Assembly (NCBI RefSeq): GCF_050314255.1
Contig: NZ_JBNPMZ010000007.1
Span: 67,231-131,230, forward strand
Direction: 5' to 3'
Source of the DNA: Claveliimonas sp034178805
GTDB taxonomy: Bacteria > Bacillota > Clostridia > Lachnospirales > Lachnospiraceae
Length of the DNA stretch: 64,000 nt
Positions 33,616-41,985 of this stretch are shown one piece after another. The translations under genes and the position numbers were made by a program. Numbering within the stretch: the first letter of the stretch is position 1; the number at the start of each line of letters is the position of its first letter. Under the pieces are notes generated by a model that was given only the letters and a program-made list of their open reading frames with translations, was not told where the DNA came from and searched no databases.

Positions 33616-34095
33616 CTATTTATTTTCCTGATCTTTCTTACGCATCTTAAGCTTTAAGAGAGCTTTTGCTTTTAGGCAGTCGATACGATCCATATTATTT
33701 TCACCAACGATATTCGTCTCTTCACCTGTCGCACTCTTATTGATATCTACAATCGCATCCAGATAATCATTCACAACTACAAACTGTGCAACTGTACCGT
33801 TAAACGTAATTCCTGTAACAGGAATGCCACGCTTACCAATCTGCTCAATTGTATTTGTGTAATCAACATGACTGTTTCCCCAACCGTCACAGGAGATGAT
33901 CACACCATCTGCACGCATACATTCTGCCGCAATAGCTGCTCTCGTACCAACAAGCATCTTGTCTTCGTTACCATCCGGAGAACCGACAAGCATAATCCCC
34001 ATCAGATCAAGGTCTGTATCTTCTGCAACAACCTCAAGAAGCGGGTCCCTGAAGTGATGTAATGATGTTTCTTTTGTTGAAGGACCAATTCCCAT
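33616..34095 (-). CDS. prdE: Proline reductase cluster protein PrdE
   Basis: A 159-residue protein starting MGIGPSTKETSLHHFRDPLL. It resembles the C-terminal part of PrdA from residue 424 on (CIGPASKEMTRHYWREPLVL), including the GSPxxNxxK and GWGNSHVDYTNTIEQIGKRG segments. PrdE occurs in prd clusters of C. difficile and C. sticklandii, but its role is not settled. It is 17 bases after prdD, with GGGGAGG-type RBS, and is probably made together with it. Confidence 0.87.
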   Translation of the reverse strand: MGIGPSTKETSLHHFRDPLLEVVAEDTDLDLMGIMLVGSPDGNEDKMLVGTRAAIAAECMRADGVIISCDGWGNSHVDYTNTIEQIGKRGIPVTGITFNGTVAQFVVVNDYLDAIVDINKSATGEETNIVGENNMDRIDCLKAKALLKLKMRKKDQENK

Positions 34096-34112
34096 ATTCT
34101 TTTCCTCCCCTC

Positions 34113-34880
34113 TTACTGCATGGAACGGATAATTCCGTCTCTGTATTCATTCGGTGTAACTATTACCGGCATATTTCCCATATCAATGATGGATTTTGAT
34201 CCGATAGAACAAGATGGCTCTTTCGAGAACATATGTGTATCATACATCGCTCCCTGGCCTGCAACCTGTTTGATAATCAAAACACGTTTCTTGCCAGGGC
34301 GTACTACATCATGATATACATGTTTCTCCGTACACTGATTTCCATTAAATTTTTTTAGTTTCTCTCTGAAAATATTAATGAATTTATCACAAAGCAAATG
34401 CGCTTCTGTCGGACCCGGTCTTTCCTGTCCCATTCCTGCCGCAAGCGTGACATCAAAGGAAATAATCACATCATTATCTCCCGGAGTACCCGCTTTATTA
34501 AGCACAAGCTGCTCTTTTAAGTTACCTTCTGACGATCCAAATTCATGACACTGTTTTCCATTAACATCTACACCGGTAAGCATCACATAAACACCTGTAA
34601 TTGTATGTGTGATTCCTTCGCCCAATTCTCCGAGCACCTTTGTAGAAATTGGAATAATATCCATGATAGTATTCGTCCAACGATCATGATCTCCCGGCTG
34701 GATTACCTGGATATCAATATCTGTGATATGCTTTGCATCCTTTAATAATTCCGGGATGATATCTTTACAAACAGTCATCTTTCCGCCTGTTGTGATATCA
34801 TTACGGTCACCTTCGACAACCGTATCCATATGAAATGCTTTAATGGTAAGGCGACGTAATTTCTGTTCCTCAACTGCCAT
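34113..34880 (-). CDS. prdD: Proline reductase cluster protein PrdD
   Basis: A 255-residue protein similar to residues 176-423 of PrdA (RRLTIKAFHMDTVVEG, then EFGSSEGNLKEQL and GQGAMYDTHMF). The ATG at 34880 gives the right spacing to AAAGGAGG; ATGs upstream are too close or overlap it. It ends just where the PrdA processing site would lie and prdE continues the similarity, so PrdD-PrdE together mirror PrdA. It has its own promoter (34935-34962). Confidence 0.87.
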   Translation of the reverse strand: MAVEEQKLRRLTIKAFHMDTVVEGDRNDITTGGKMTVCKDIIPELLKDAKHITDIDIQVIQPGDHDRWTNTIMDIIPISTKVLGELGEGITHTITGVYVMLTGVDVNGKQCHEFGSSEGNLKEQLVLNKAGTPGDNDVIISFDVTLAAGMGQERPGPTEAHLLCDKFINIFREKLKKFNGNQCTEKHVYHDVVRPGKKRVLIIKQVAGQGAMYDTHMFSKEPSCSIGSKSIIDMGNMPVIVTPNEYRDGIIRSMQ

Positions 34881-34934
34881 GTTTTCCATGTCCTCCTTTA
34901 GCAATTTTTTCGCTACGTAAACTCATCTGTTTTT

Positions 34935-34962
34935 ATTTTATCACACCTATATACAAAATCAA
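34935..34962 (-). promoter_or_regulatory. Promoter of prdD-prdE
   Basis: Minus-strand TTGATT (34957-34962), 16 bases, TAAAAT (34935-34940), with TGA directly before the -10 as an extended element. Confidence 0.55.
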
Positions 34963-35002
34963 TCATTTTTTATTACTCTTTCTGCTATCAAAGAAAGAAT
35001 CT

Positions 35003-35031
35003 AAAAAGGGGAATGGACAAACCATTCCCCT
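35003..35031 (-). terminator. Terminator between prdB and prdD
   Basis: A 10-bp stem (35007-35016 with 35022-35031, GGGGAATGG/CCATTCCCC), loop ACAAA, then TTTTT on the minus strand. It ends the prdA-prdB transcript, with possible readthrough. Confidence 0.8.
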
Positions 35032-35049
35032 CTTGAAGTTCGCTGTATA

Positions 35050-35775
35050 TTAGATTTTAGCAACATACTCAAATGGCAATGGCACGATCTTTCCAGGTGT
35101 CTGGATCTCAACCAACTGCTCAAGAGTAGCTTTTACGATAGCTGTCTGCTGTTCCACATTGTGAGGACCACCTGCATTAGCACCCATAGGTACCAACGGA
35201 GCAACCGCACGTGGAGTACCAGTCTGACGTACAACTGGTGGAAGAGCTGCAATAATAATTGTAGGAATTCCAGCTTCTTCAATCGCTCTCTGCACCAATA
35301 CTGCAGAGCGGTGGCAGGTACCTCAGCCAGCTGTGAGGATTGCTGCGTCTACGCCTTCCTCTTTCAGCATTGCTGCTACTGCTGGACCTGTCTCGTTTTT
35401 AAATTTTTCCTGGTTTCCGCCACCACCCATGAATCCTGCATGGAACGGAGCTGTAGCCTTAATAAATCCTTCTTCTACTAATTCATGAAGTCTGTCGATA
35501 GGGAACATACAGTTGATATCTTTATTAACATCACTGTTATCATATCCACCATGAGATACCATCAATTTATCTGATGGACATTTATCATCGATCTTTCTCC
35601 AAGTAAAGTCACCTGCAAGGTTAAATCTTTCCTGATCAACCTGATGTACACCTGCTGCTGTAGCAAGAGCAACTGTCATATCTTTCAACTCTTTTTCTAC
35701 TGGTGTCCATACCATCGGTGGAGTAATTGGAACGAAGATTTCTGATTGTAATCCTTTAACAACCGTTAAACTCAT
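35050..35775 (-). CDS. prdB: D-proline reductase selenoprotein subunit PrdB (UGA = Sec)
   Basis: A 241-residue protein when the in-frame TGA at 35323-35325 (codon 151) is read as selenocysteine. The local sequence is ILTAG-Sec-GTCHRSAVL, a Sec-x-x-Cys motif as in known PrdB. Coding similarity continues on both sides, and a hairpin follows the UGA. PrdB is the catalytic selenoprotein subunit that, with processed PrdA, cleaves D-proline to 5-aminovalerate. Gene finders without recoding would split it at the TGA. It follows the small gene at 35778 by two bases. Confidence 0.95.
35288..35308 (-). other. SECIS-like hairpin of prdB
   Basis: Minus-strand CTCTGCA-GTATTGG-TGCAGAG begins 14 bases after the UGA. 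Bacterial SECIS elements lie just downstream of the UGA inside the coding frame and are bound by SelB, so size and position fit. Confidence 0.6.
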
Positions 35776-35777
35776 TT

Positions 35778-36074
35778 TTATTCCTCCTCTTTCTTTAAAC
35801 GAGCGTTCATCTCTGCTTGTTTACGACGCTCTTTTTCTAAATTACTGACGTACTTCTCATGGATTTCAGGACCAAGCTGCTCCGGGAAACTCATATGCCA
35901 TCCAAATTCCTGACCGATTTTTGGTTCAGTATCACAGATAAACATTCTCTTTGGAGCTTTGAAGAATCCCAATCGTCCTTTCAAATCTACACTGATGCTG
36001 CAATCATCAACATCAACACAAATTCCTTCCATGTATATGATTCTGTCACCATATTTCAATCGTTCGTCATTCAT
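35778..36074 (-). CDS. Small conserved protein of the prd cluster
   Basis: A 98-residue soluble protein with a beta-rich N-terminal half (YGDRIIYMEGICVDVDDCSI) and a charged helical tail ending KKEEE. It lies between prdA and prdB, where known clostridial prd operons also carry a small gene, and is separated from them by 16 and 2 bases. No catalytic motif is visible and its role is unknown. Confidence 0.75.
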   Translation of the reverse strand: MNDERLKYGDRIIYMEGICVDVDDCSISVDLKGRLGFFKAPKRMFICDTEPKIGQEFGWHMSFPEQLGPEIHEKYVSNLEKERRKQAEMNARLKKEEE

Positions 36075-36090
36075 TTAAAACACCTTATTC

Positions 36091-37971
36091 TTAGTTATAT
36101 CCTTTATCAATACGTTTCTGGCTAAGCGGAAGTGCCTGCTCATTGTCTACAAGATCAATCTTGGATCCGATAGCATCTTCAATCATTTCAATGTTGGTAG
36201 CCTTAACGTTTGGATTCCATTTCTTTTCAGCTGGCTTGATTACTTCGCCTGCCATCTGAACTTTGAGCATCTCAAGAGCGCGGATTGCATCTTCATGGCA
36301 AAGTGTATTGTTTCCAAGGATTTCGTTCTCGATACCGCCTTCAGATTTGTTATTATCTACCATTGCTGTCATGTACTTGTTACCAACTACAAGTGCTCCC
36401 TGAACTGCACAGTATGAAAGTCCTACTACAGGAACTCCTCTCATACCAATCTGCTCATGGTGGCTTGCAAAGTCGATATGGTTGTTACCGAAACCTTCTG
36501 TTGTAACAAATGCACCATCAACGTCCATCATTTCTACTGTCTGTCCAAGTCTTTCAGATACATAGAACTTCTCAGCGTTGATCTGCGGAGATCCAACAAA
36601 GATTACACCACAAAGGTCGATTTCCGGATCAGCAAGTGCCTCAAGTACAAGTGGCTCTCTCCAGTAATGTCTTGTCATCTCTTTAGATGCAGGTCCGATA
36701 CATGTAAGAGCATGGATACATCCATCAAGCACTTCCAATGGGCTCATACATACCGGAAGGTTACCAAGGTCTACGTTAGCTCTTGCTCCAAGAATTCCAC
36801 ATGGTTCTACCGGAAGGATGAAGTTATCATGCATAGCTCCCTGTCCCATGATTTCTTTACAAATAACTACTTTCTTCTGTCCCGGATGACGAACCTGTAC
36901 AAATTCCTCTGTATCTACTACAAGGTCGTCTTCAAGTTTCTTCAATGCTTCACGGATTTCCTGTGTGATAATATCAAATGCTGTGTGTGCAGCCATAGGT
37001 CCACGACGTTCCATGTTTGTCTTTTCCTGAACTACGATATTACCTTTGATGAAGATTTCTCCCTTATCAGGACATCCCGGACGTCCCCACATAATGTTTT
37101 CGTCCATATATCCTTCTGAAGAACCGAACTCACCGATCTGAACTCCGCCTTCGTCTGTTCCTGAAAGCATCATGATAGCGCCGTCGATTACTCTTGTAAC
37201 GCCCTGTCCGATCTTAGCATCGCCTTCTTTTGTTGCGATTGGCTGAACATCCATGATTGTCTCGGAATATGTGTGGTATTCCTTTGGTGTAACGATTTCA
37301 AGATGGAAATCTTTAACAAGATCAGAATTAGCAATTACGTCTGCTTCAATGCCTTCACGGATTGTAAGAACTGTTCCTTCGATCTTTGTCTCCGGTCCTC
37401 TCTTAACTTCTGTGATTGCAAAATGTTTTCTTGTAAGGCTTCTGACAACCTTTCCTTCTTTTGCCACTTCTTCAGCTGTCGGAGCTGCTACTGCCGGTGC
37501 TGCTGCTGGTGCTGCCGGTGCAACCTCTACTACCTGTGCTCCTCCGCCAAGTGCACCAACCGGAATTGAAAGATCGATATCTTTTCCTTCTCCGATGTGG
37601 ATTTTAAGGATTCCGCCTGCAACTGCTGTTGCTGCCGGTGCTGCTGCCGGTGCTGCTTCTACTGGTGCTGCTGCCGGTGCTGCTTCCTCTACTGTTTCTT
37701 CTGCTTCTTCCTCTACAGAATCCTTTGCTCCCTCAACAACATCTGCTGTTAACGGAGAAAGAGAATCAAGAGTTTTTGTAAGTTTTGCTCCTAAAATTTG
37801 TCCAATTTTTAAGCATCCATCAAGATTCAATAATCCAGAGTCAACTAACTCATCAAAAATTGCTGGATCTTCAAGATTTGCTGGTTCAATAATGATTCCA
37901 GCCTCTGCTCTACAGCATAACACTGCAGGATCATTTGCATGTTGTTTCGCTGTTTCAGCTGTAATAGACAT
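36091..37971 (-). CDS. prdA: D-proline reductase proprotein PrdA
   Basis: A 626-residue proprotein. In C. sticklandii PrdA is cleaved at Cys421 into a 45-kDa subunit and a 23-kDa subunit carrying an N-terminal pyruvoyl group. The equivalent here is C424 in ALTCIGPASKEM. The pyruvoyl group is thought to bind proline for attack by the PrdB selenocysteine. Two Ala/Pro-rich linkers (about 96-116 and 150-165) flank a short domain with GGILKIHIGEGKDIDLSIPV. Upstream prdC is 113 bases away. Confidence 0.94.
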   Translation of the reverse strand: MSITAETAKQHANDPAVLCCRAEAGIIIEPANLEDPAIFDELVDSGLLNLDGCLKIGQILGAKLTKTLDSLSPLTADVVEGAKDSVEEEAEETVEEAAPAAAPVEAAPAAAPAATAVAGGILKIHIGEGKDIDLSIPVGALGGGAQVVEVAPAAPAAAPAVAAPTAEEVAKEGKVVRSLTRKHFAITEVKRGPETKIEGTVLTIREGIEADVIANSDLVKDFHLEIVTPKEYHTYSETIMDVQPIATKEGDAKIGQGVTRVIDGAIMMLSGTDEGGVQIGEFGSSEGYMDENIMWGRPGCPDKGEIFIKGNIVVQEKTNMERRGPMAAHTAFDIITQEIREALKKLEDDLVVDTEEFVQVRHPGQKKVVICKEIMGQGAMHDNFILPVEPCGILGARANVDLGNLPVCMSPLEVLDGCIHALTCIGPASKEMTRHYWREPLVLEALADPEIDLCGVIFVGSPQINAEKFYVSERLGQTVEMMDVDGAFVTTEGFGNNHIDFASHHEQIGMRGVPVVGLSYCAVQGALVVGNKYMTAMVDNNKSEGGIENEILGNNTLCHEDAIRALEMLKVQMAGEVIKPAEKKWNPNVKATNIEMIEDAIGSKIDLVDNEQALPLSQKRIDKGYN

Positions 37972-38084
37972 ATTGTTCCCTCCTTTTAATTACTTTGCTA
38001 ATCGTGATAATTAACATATATATAATTGCTCCGTAAAGAGTCATATCGGGGAATCACTCCTTACTTCCGCAATTTATACCATAA

Positions 38085-39500
38085 CTAGTCTTCTACATCA
38101 ATATCCTGGTCAACCCATTTAGATACTGTAAGCTGACGATACTGTGCGTGACCAACTGCTCTCATAACATGGTCTGTCTGATGGAATACTTTAAGTCCCA
38201 TCTGAGGAGCAGATGCCATAACTGTGTTTGTACAGTCTGAACAGTTACCAATAATAATATATTCGCAGCCATCTTTCTTAAACTGCATATTGTTTTTAAC
38301 CTGCCCAGGACAGTTTCCAGGACGAAGGCACTTAAGCGGTGCACCCGGTTTGTTCTCAATTGCCTGTTTACATCTGCATACAGATACAACTTCACCGTGC
38401 ATTTTTTCTGCGATTACACGCATACGTGCTTCACTACCGCCACATGCACAGACAAGAAGTCCCACTTTCTTATCTGTAAGGTCCGGCATTTTGTATGTTG
38501 TAAGGATACCACCTGTCGTCTTTGTAATTGGCTCATCAAGCTCTGCTGCACGTCCTGTGAAAGCTCCACCCATGATGATTTCGCCGACTTGATCCGGTTT
38601 ATCCAGTCCACCTGCTTTTTCGATCATCTCGCCGACAGAAACACCGATCGGTACATCCATAAATACATGTGCTGCATTTCCACCTTTGATGTTACCACGG
38701 ACTGTCAGGTTCTTGCTGATACATGGTCTCTTCTCATCAATCGCCTCAGCAACTCTTGCTGCTGTCTCAAGGTTAACTACAACGGCTCTTGCCGCAGAAG
38801 GAAGCTGTGTTGTATCAAGGTTTAATCCAAGGCACTCACGAACAACCGCACGTTCTTCTCCCATCGGATAAATATCCGGAAGCAGATGCATGGAAATATT
38901 CTCTTCATTTTCGATTGCTGCCATCAATGTTTTAACAGCTTTTTTGTTTTTCTTCTTAATTGCGAAGATTGCCTTATCAGCCTGTGTGATCTCCATACAG
39001 TATTTTACACCCTGAAGGCATTTGTCACACTGTTCTTCAAGCTGTCTGATGTTGTGTTCAAGTCCCGGCTCACACTCTGCAGCATTTACCAGAATATAAC
39101 TGTATTTACCCGGTTCTTTCACATCATCGATCTCTGGATTGATCTCCGGATTCATCTCCCCAAGAGGTGTTTCAGAAAGGTTGATGTTAAGCTTGACTCC
39201 TGTAGGGAAGCCTGCACCACCCATACCAACAACACCAGCTGCTTTTACCATATCAAGCTTGCTTGCATCAGCCGGTACATCAATCGGAACGAACTCGTCC
39301 GGCTGCTCATCTGCCATCTCGATAATGATACGATCCTCTGTAATCTCAGCTACTTTTCCGTAAACGCTAGAGAAGATATTTGCTCCAAGTCCTGTAGGAG
39401 TAGCGATCAGAGTACCTTTTTTTACATCTGCTCCAACCTCAACGCACGGAGCACACGGAGCACCTACGTGCTGACGTAACAAAATCTGTACATTTCCCAT
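38085..39500 (-). CDS. prdC: PrdC, RnfC-like electron-transfer protein for proline reductase
   Basis: A 471-residue protein related to RnfC and NQR subunits. The N-terminal barrel has LLRQHVGAPCAPCVEVGADV and VVGMGGAGFPTGVKLN. The C-terminal region is Cys-rich (VCACGGSEAR, VCRCKQAIE, CLRPGNCPGQ, GNCSDCTN). PrdC is proposed to pass electrons from NADH to the reductase. In some clostridia it is a selenoprotein, but no in-frame TGA is seen here. The ATG at 39500 has AAGGAG upstream. It begins 211 bases downstream of selC. Confidence 0.9.
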   Translation of the reverse strand: MGNVQILLRQHVGAPCAPCVEVGADVKKGTLIATPTGLGANIFSSVYGKVAEITEDRIIIEMADEQPDEFVPIDVPADASKLDMVKAAGVVGMGGAGFPTGVKLNINLSETPLGEMNPEINPEIDDVKEPGKYSYILVNAAECEPGLEHNIRQLEEQCDKCLQGVKYCMEITQADKAIFAIKKKNKKAVKTLMAAIENEENISMHLLPDIYPMGEERAVVRECLGLNLDTTQLPSAARAVVVNLETAARVAEAIDEKRPCISKNLTVRGNIKGGNAAHVFMDVPIGVSVGEMIEKAGGLDKPDQVGEIIMGGAFTGRAAELDEPITKTTGGILTTYKMPDLTDKKVGLLVCACGGSEARMRVIAEKMHGEVVSVCRCKQAIENKPGAPLKCLRPGNCPGQVKNNMQFKKDGCEYIIIGNCSDCTNTVMASAPQMGLKVFHQTDHVMRAVGHAQYRQLTVSKWVDQDIDVED

Positions 39501-39710
39501 GACATAATTCTCCTTTTCTTTTTTATATAAGTAAAAAACGAAACATTCCATCTCGTTTACTTATTCCCCGTATTCTATAATTTATCCATTAATATCTTGT
39601 CGAGACCCCCATAGCGCCCTGCATCGTGTTGACATTTATTGATTATCTCTATAACACGACCCCATAAGCAAAGCAGTCTGCGATTTTTTTAACATTCATT
39701 ATTTCTTTTT

Positions 39711-39808
39711 TGGCGGAGGCATGTGGGAATCGAACCCACCCGGGACGCTCTTAACGCCCCACACTAGTTTTGAAGACTAGGAGGCACACCAGTCACCCAT
39801 CTACCCCC
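39711..39808 (-). tRNA. selC: tRNA-Sec (anticodon UCA)
   Basis: On the minus strand a 98-base tRNA ends in an encoded CCA. The anticodon arm is CTAGT-CTTCAAA-ACTAG, giving anticodon TCA. The T arm is GTGGG-TTCGATT-CCCAC, and an extra-long variable arm (GGGGCG to GCGTCCC) lies between them. The acceptor GGGGGTA pairs with TGCCTCC. Long variable arm plus UCA identifies selenocysteine tRNA. It lies in the divergent gap between prdC and prdF, not beside selA/selB. Confidence 0.95.
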
Positions 39809-39949
39809 ATATTTATTCTTATCACATTTTTAACAATAACACAGTTTATTTTATATTTCAATAGCTTTTTGTTACTTTTATATTATCAAAAAATCATTGA
39901 CTTTTCAAGGGTTTTAGCTCATAATGATTTATATAAAAATGAACGCAAT

Positions 39950-39979
39950 ACTAGAACACGTACTAGAACGCATTCTAGT
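39950..39979. promoter_or_regulatory. Upstream activator site: ACTAGAA half-sites
   Basis: A perfect inverted repeat ACTAGAA-CGCA-TTCTAGT (39962-39979) with a third, direct copy of ACTAGAA at 39950-39956, 12 bases upstream. It lies about 85-115 bases before the sigma-54-type element at 40066, the usual place for an enhancer-binding protein. In C. difficile the prd genes depend on PrdR, a sigma-54 activator, so PrdR is the natural candidate; its gene is not in the window. Confidence 0.65.
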
Positions 39980-40065
39980 TTGTTAAAAGAGTGTTTATCA
40001 GGCAATATTTTTTTACTATATAATTGTTAAAAAATCAACACTATTCATCTTGTTCCATAGAAAAA

Positions 40066-40079
40066 GGCACAAAGAAAGC
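40066..40079 (+). promoter_or_regulatory. Sigma-54-type promoter of prdF
   Basis: GG (40066-40067) and GC (40078-40079) have exactly ten bases between them, in the context GGCAC-AAAGAAA-GCA. The -24/-12 consensus is TGGCAC-N5-TTGCA, so the -24 half is almost complete and the -12 half keeps GCA. The start would be near 40091. A weak hairpin (about 40120-40140) and the RBS AAAAGGAGG follow. Confidence 0.6.
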
Positions 40080-40169
40080 ATGGGGTTTTCAATGTGTTTT
40101 TATAAATAATTATAGATTTTTTCTATAATAATCTATAACAAATATCTTTTAAAAGGAGGTTTTCAAGCT

Positions 40170-41204
40170 ATGGAATTGAAAGCAAATGTGAATTTCGACC
40201 GTTTCGAAGGTGCATTGCAGGTAGTTGATTCCCACACAGTTGGTGAATTCTGCCGAATCGTCATCGGAGGTTTCCCGGAGCCGGAAGGAAACACTATGAT
40301 CGAAAAGAAAAAATGGATGGAGAAGAATTATGACCATGTTCGTACCGCTCTGATGTTTGAGCCAAGAGGACATCACGATATGTTCGGTGCATTCCTCTGT
40401 GAGCCGGTTAATCCAGAAGCTCAGTTCGGTGTTATGTTCATGGATACAGGCGGATACCTGAACATGTGCGGACACTGTACAATCGGTGCAGTAACAGTTG
40501 CAGTCGAAGCTGGTCTGGTAGAATCCCACGAAGGAGAGAACGAAGTTATTCTCGAGGCTCCTGCCGGACTTATCCGCACCAAAGCTATTGTTAAGAACGG
40601 AAAAGTAGAAAGTGTTACTCTTACAAACGTACCGGCATTCGTTTACAAAGAGAACCAGAAAGTAACAATCGACGGAAAAGAGATCGAATTTACAATTTCC
40701 TTCGGAGGAAGCTTCTTCGCTCTTGTAGACACCACAAAACTGGATATCGGAGAAATCAATCCGAAAACTGTTCCGGAATATACCAAACTCGGAATGAAGA
40801 TGCTTGATATTATTAATAAGGAAATCCCTGTTAAACATCCTCTTCTTGACATTGATACTGTTGACCTTGTTGAGTTCTATGGACCAACACCGAATCCTGA
40901 CAAAGCAACTATGAGAAACGTAGTTATCTTCGGAGATGCTATGGCTGACCGTTCACCTTGCGGAACAGGTACAAGTGCAAAACTTGCTACCCTGCATCAC
41001 TGGGGAGAGATTAAAGTTGGCGAAGAATTCATCTACGAAAGCTTTATCGGTTCCTTATTCAAAGGCGTTATCAAAGAAACCGCTAAGGTTGGCGACTACG
41101 ATGCTGTAATCCCGATGATTACAGGAAGCTGCTACCTGACAGGTGTTGCTACATACCTCATCGATCCGGAAGATCCATTGAAATATGGTTTCCAGGTAGG
41201 TTAG
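40170..41204 (+). CDS. prdF: Proline racemase
   Basis: A 344-residue cofactor-free racemase that converts L-proline to D-proline, the substrate of the PrdA/PrdB reductase. The two catalytic cysteines are C100 in NMCGHCTIG and C264 in DRSPCGTGTSA. Length is typical. It is divergent from selC-prdC and is preceded by a sigma-54-type promoter and an upstream activator palindrome. Confidence 0.95.
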   Translation: MELKANVNFDRFEGALQVVDSHTVGEFCRIVIGGFPEPEGNTMIEKKKWMEKNYDHVRTALMFEPRGHHDMFGAFLCEPVNPEAQFGVMFMDTGGYLNMCGHCTIGAVTVAVEAGLVESHEGENEVILEAPAGLIRTKAIVKNGKVESVTLTNVPAFVYKENQKVTIDGKEIEFTISFGGSFFALVDTTKLDIGEINPKTVPEYTKLGMKMLDIINKEIPVKHPLLDIDTVDLVEFYGPTPNPDKATMRNVVIFGDAMADRSPCGTGTSAKLATLHHWGEIKVGEEFIYESFIGSLFKGVIKETAKVGDYDAVIPMITGSCYLTGVATYLIDPEDPLKYGFQVG

Positions 41205-41289
41205 GTCACAATTAAACCGACTTTCAACAGGAGGCAGATTAGAATCAATCTGTCTCCTTTTTATATCACAACAGGAGGGAATGACTCAG

Positions 41290-41877
41290 ATGCCAAGAAA
41301 AAGACAATCAACCAAAAGCCGGATTGTAAAAGCAGCCTGGAATCTGTTTTTCAAAAACGGCTATGACAAAACTACCATAGAAGACATCATTGCGGCATCC
41401 AAAACATCAAAAGGGACCTTTTATCATTACTTTAAAGGCAAAGAATCTCTGCTCAATTCCTTATCTTATCTTTTTGACGAAAAGTATGAGGAACTGGCCG
41501 GTGTCATCAATCCCGAACTTTCTGCTTATGACAAGCTGTTGTTTTTGAACCACGAGCTGTTTTATATGATTGAGACCAGCGTGGACATCTCGCTCCTGGC
41601 TTTTCTCTATTCTTCCCAGCTTACGACAAAGGATAAAAAATCCCTGTCTGATCACAAGCGTTATTATTTCAAATGGATAACAGAAATAATAAGTCAGGGT
41701 CTGGATAGCGGCGAGTTTGCTAATACGTCCTCAGCCGAGGAGCTGATGAACATTTATGCCATGTACGAGCGGGCACTACTTTATGACTGGGCACTGTTCA
41801 AGGGGAAATTTTCTCTGACAGAATACAGCGACAAACTTCTCCCGCACGTTCTGGACACATTTGTAGAAGGAGTATAA
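41290..41877 (+). CDS. TetR/AcrR family transcriptional regulator
   Basis: A 195-residue regulator with an N-terminal helix-turn-helix (IVKAAWNLFFKNGYDKTTIE, then SKTSKGTFYHYFKGKESLL). The C-terminal ligand domain is not informative about its effector. The ATG at 41290 has AGGAGG ten bases upstream; the ATG at 41281 is too close to that site. It follows prdF by about 85 bases and may be in the same transcript, but a link to proline metabolism is only positional. Confidence 0.87.
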   Translation: MPRKRQSTKSRIVKAAWNLFFKNGYDKTTIEDIIAASKTSKGTFYHYFKGKESLLNSLSYLFDEKYEELAGVINPELSAYDKLLFLNHELFYMIETSVDISLLAFLYSSQLTTKDKKSLSDHKRYYFKWITEIISQGLDSGEFANTSSAEELMNIYAMYERALLYDWALFKGKFSLTEYSDKLLPHVLDTFVEGV

Positions 41878-41902
41878 AAAAATGGAATTAACCGATCCGC
41901 CA

Positions 41903-41967
41903 AAAAAGCTTTCTGCTTATTCTCCGGATTCTACTATCGAATCCCGGTTTTAAACAGAAAGCTTTTT
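41903..41967. terminator. Bidirectional terminator between tetR and the selenium operon
   Basis: A perfect 13-bp stem, AAAAAGCTTTCTG with CAGAAAGCTTTTT (41903-41915 with 41955-41967), encloses an inner CCGGATTC/GAATCCCGG hairpin. The A- and T-rich ends give U-tracts in both directions between converging genes. Confidence 0.75.
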
Positions 41968-41985
41968 CATTTCACATTATTCACT

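Noticed and set aside
35299..35325. prdB looks interrupted by a stop codon
   Set aside because: The TGA sits at the family Sec position with homology continuing; selC, selA, selB and selD are all nearby. It is recoding, not a pseudogene.
38085..39500. PrdC as a third selenoprotein
   Set aside because: Known in some clostridia, but this gene is open without TGA and carries Cys in its motifs.
39501..39710. A sigma-54 promoter facing prdC
   Set aside because: No GG-N10-GC pair with flanking consensus was found on the minus strand in this gap.
41882..41953. A 23-codon frame after the TetR gene
   Set aside because: It has no RBS and lies inside the bidirectional terminator.
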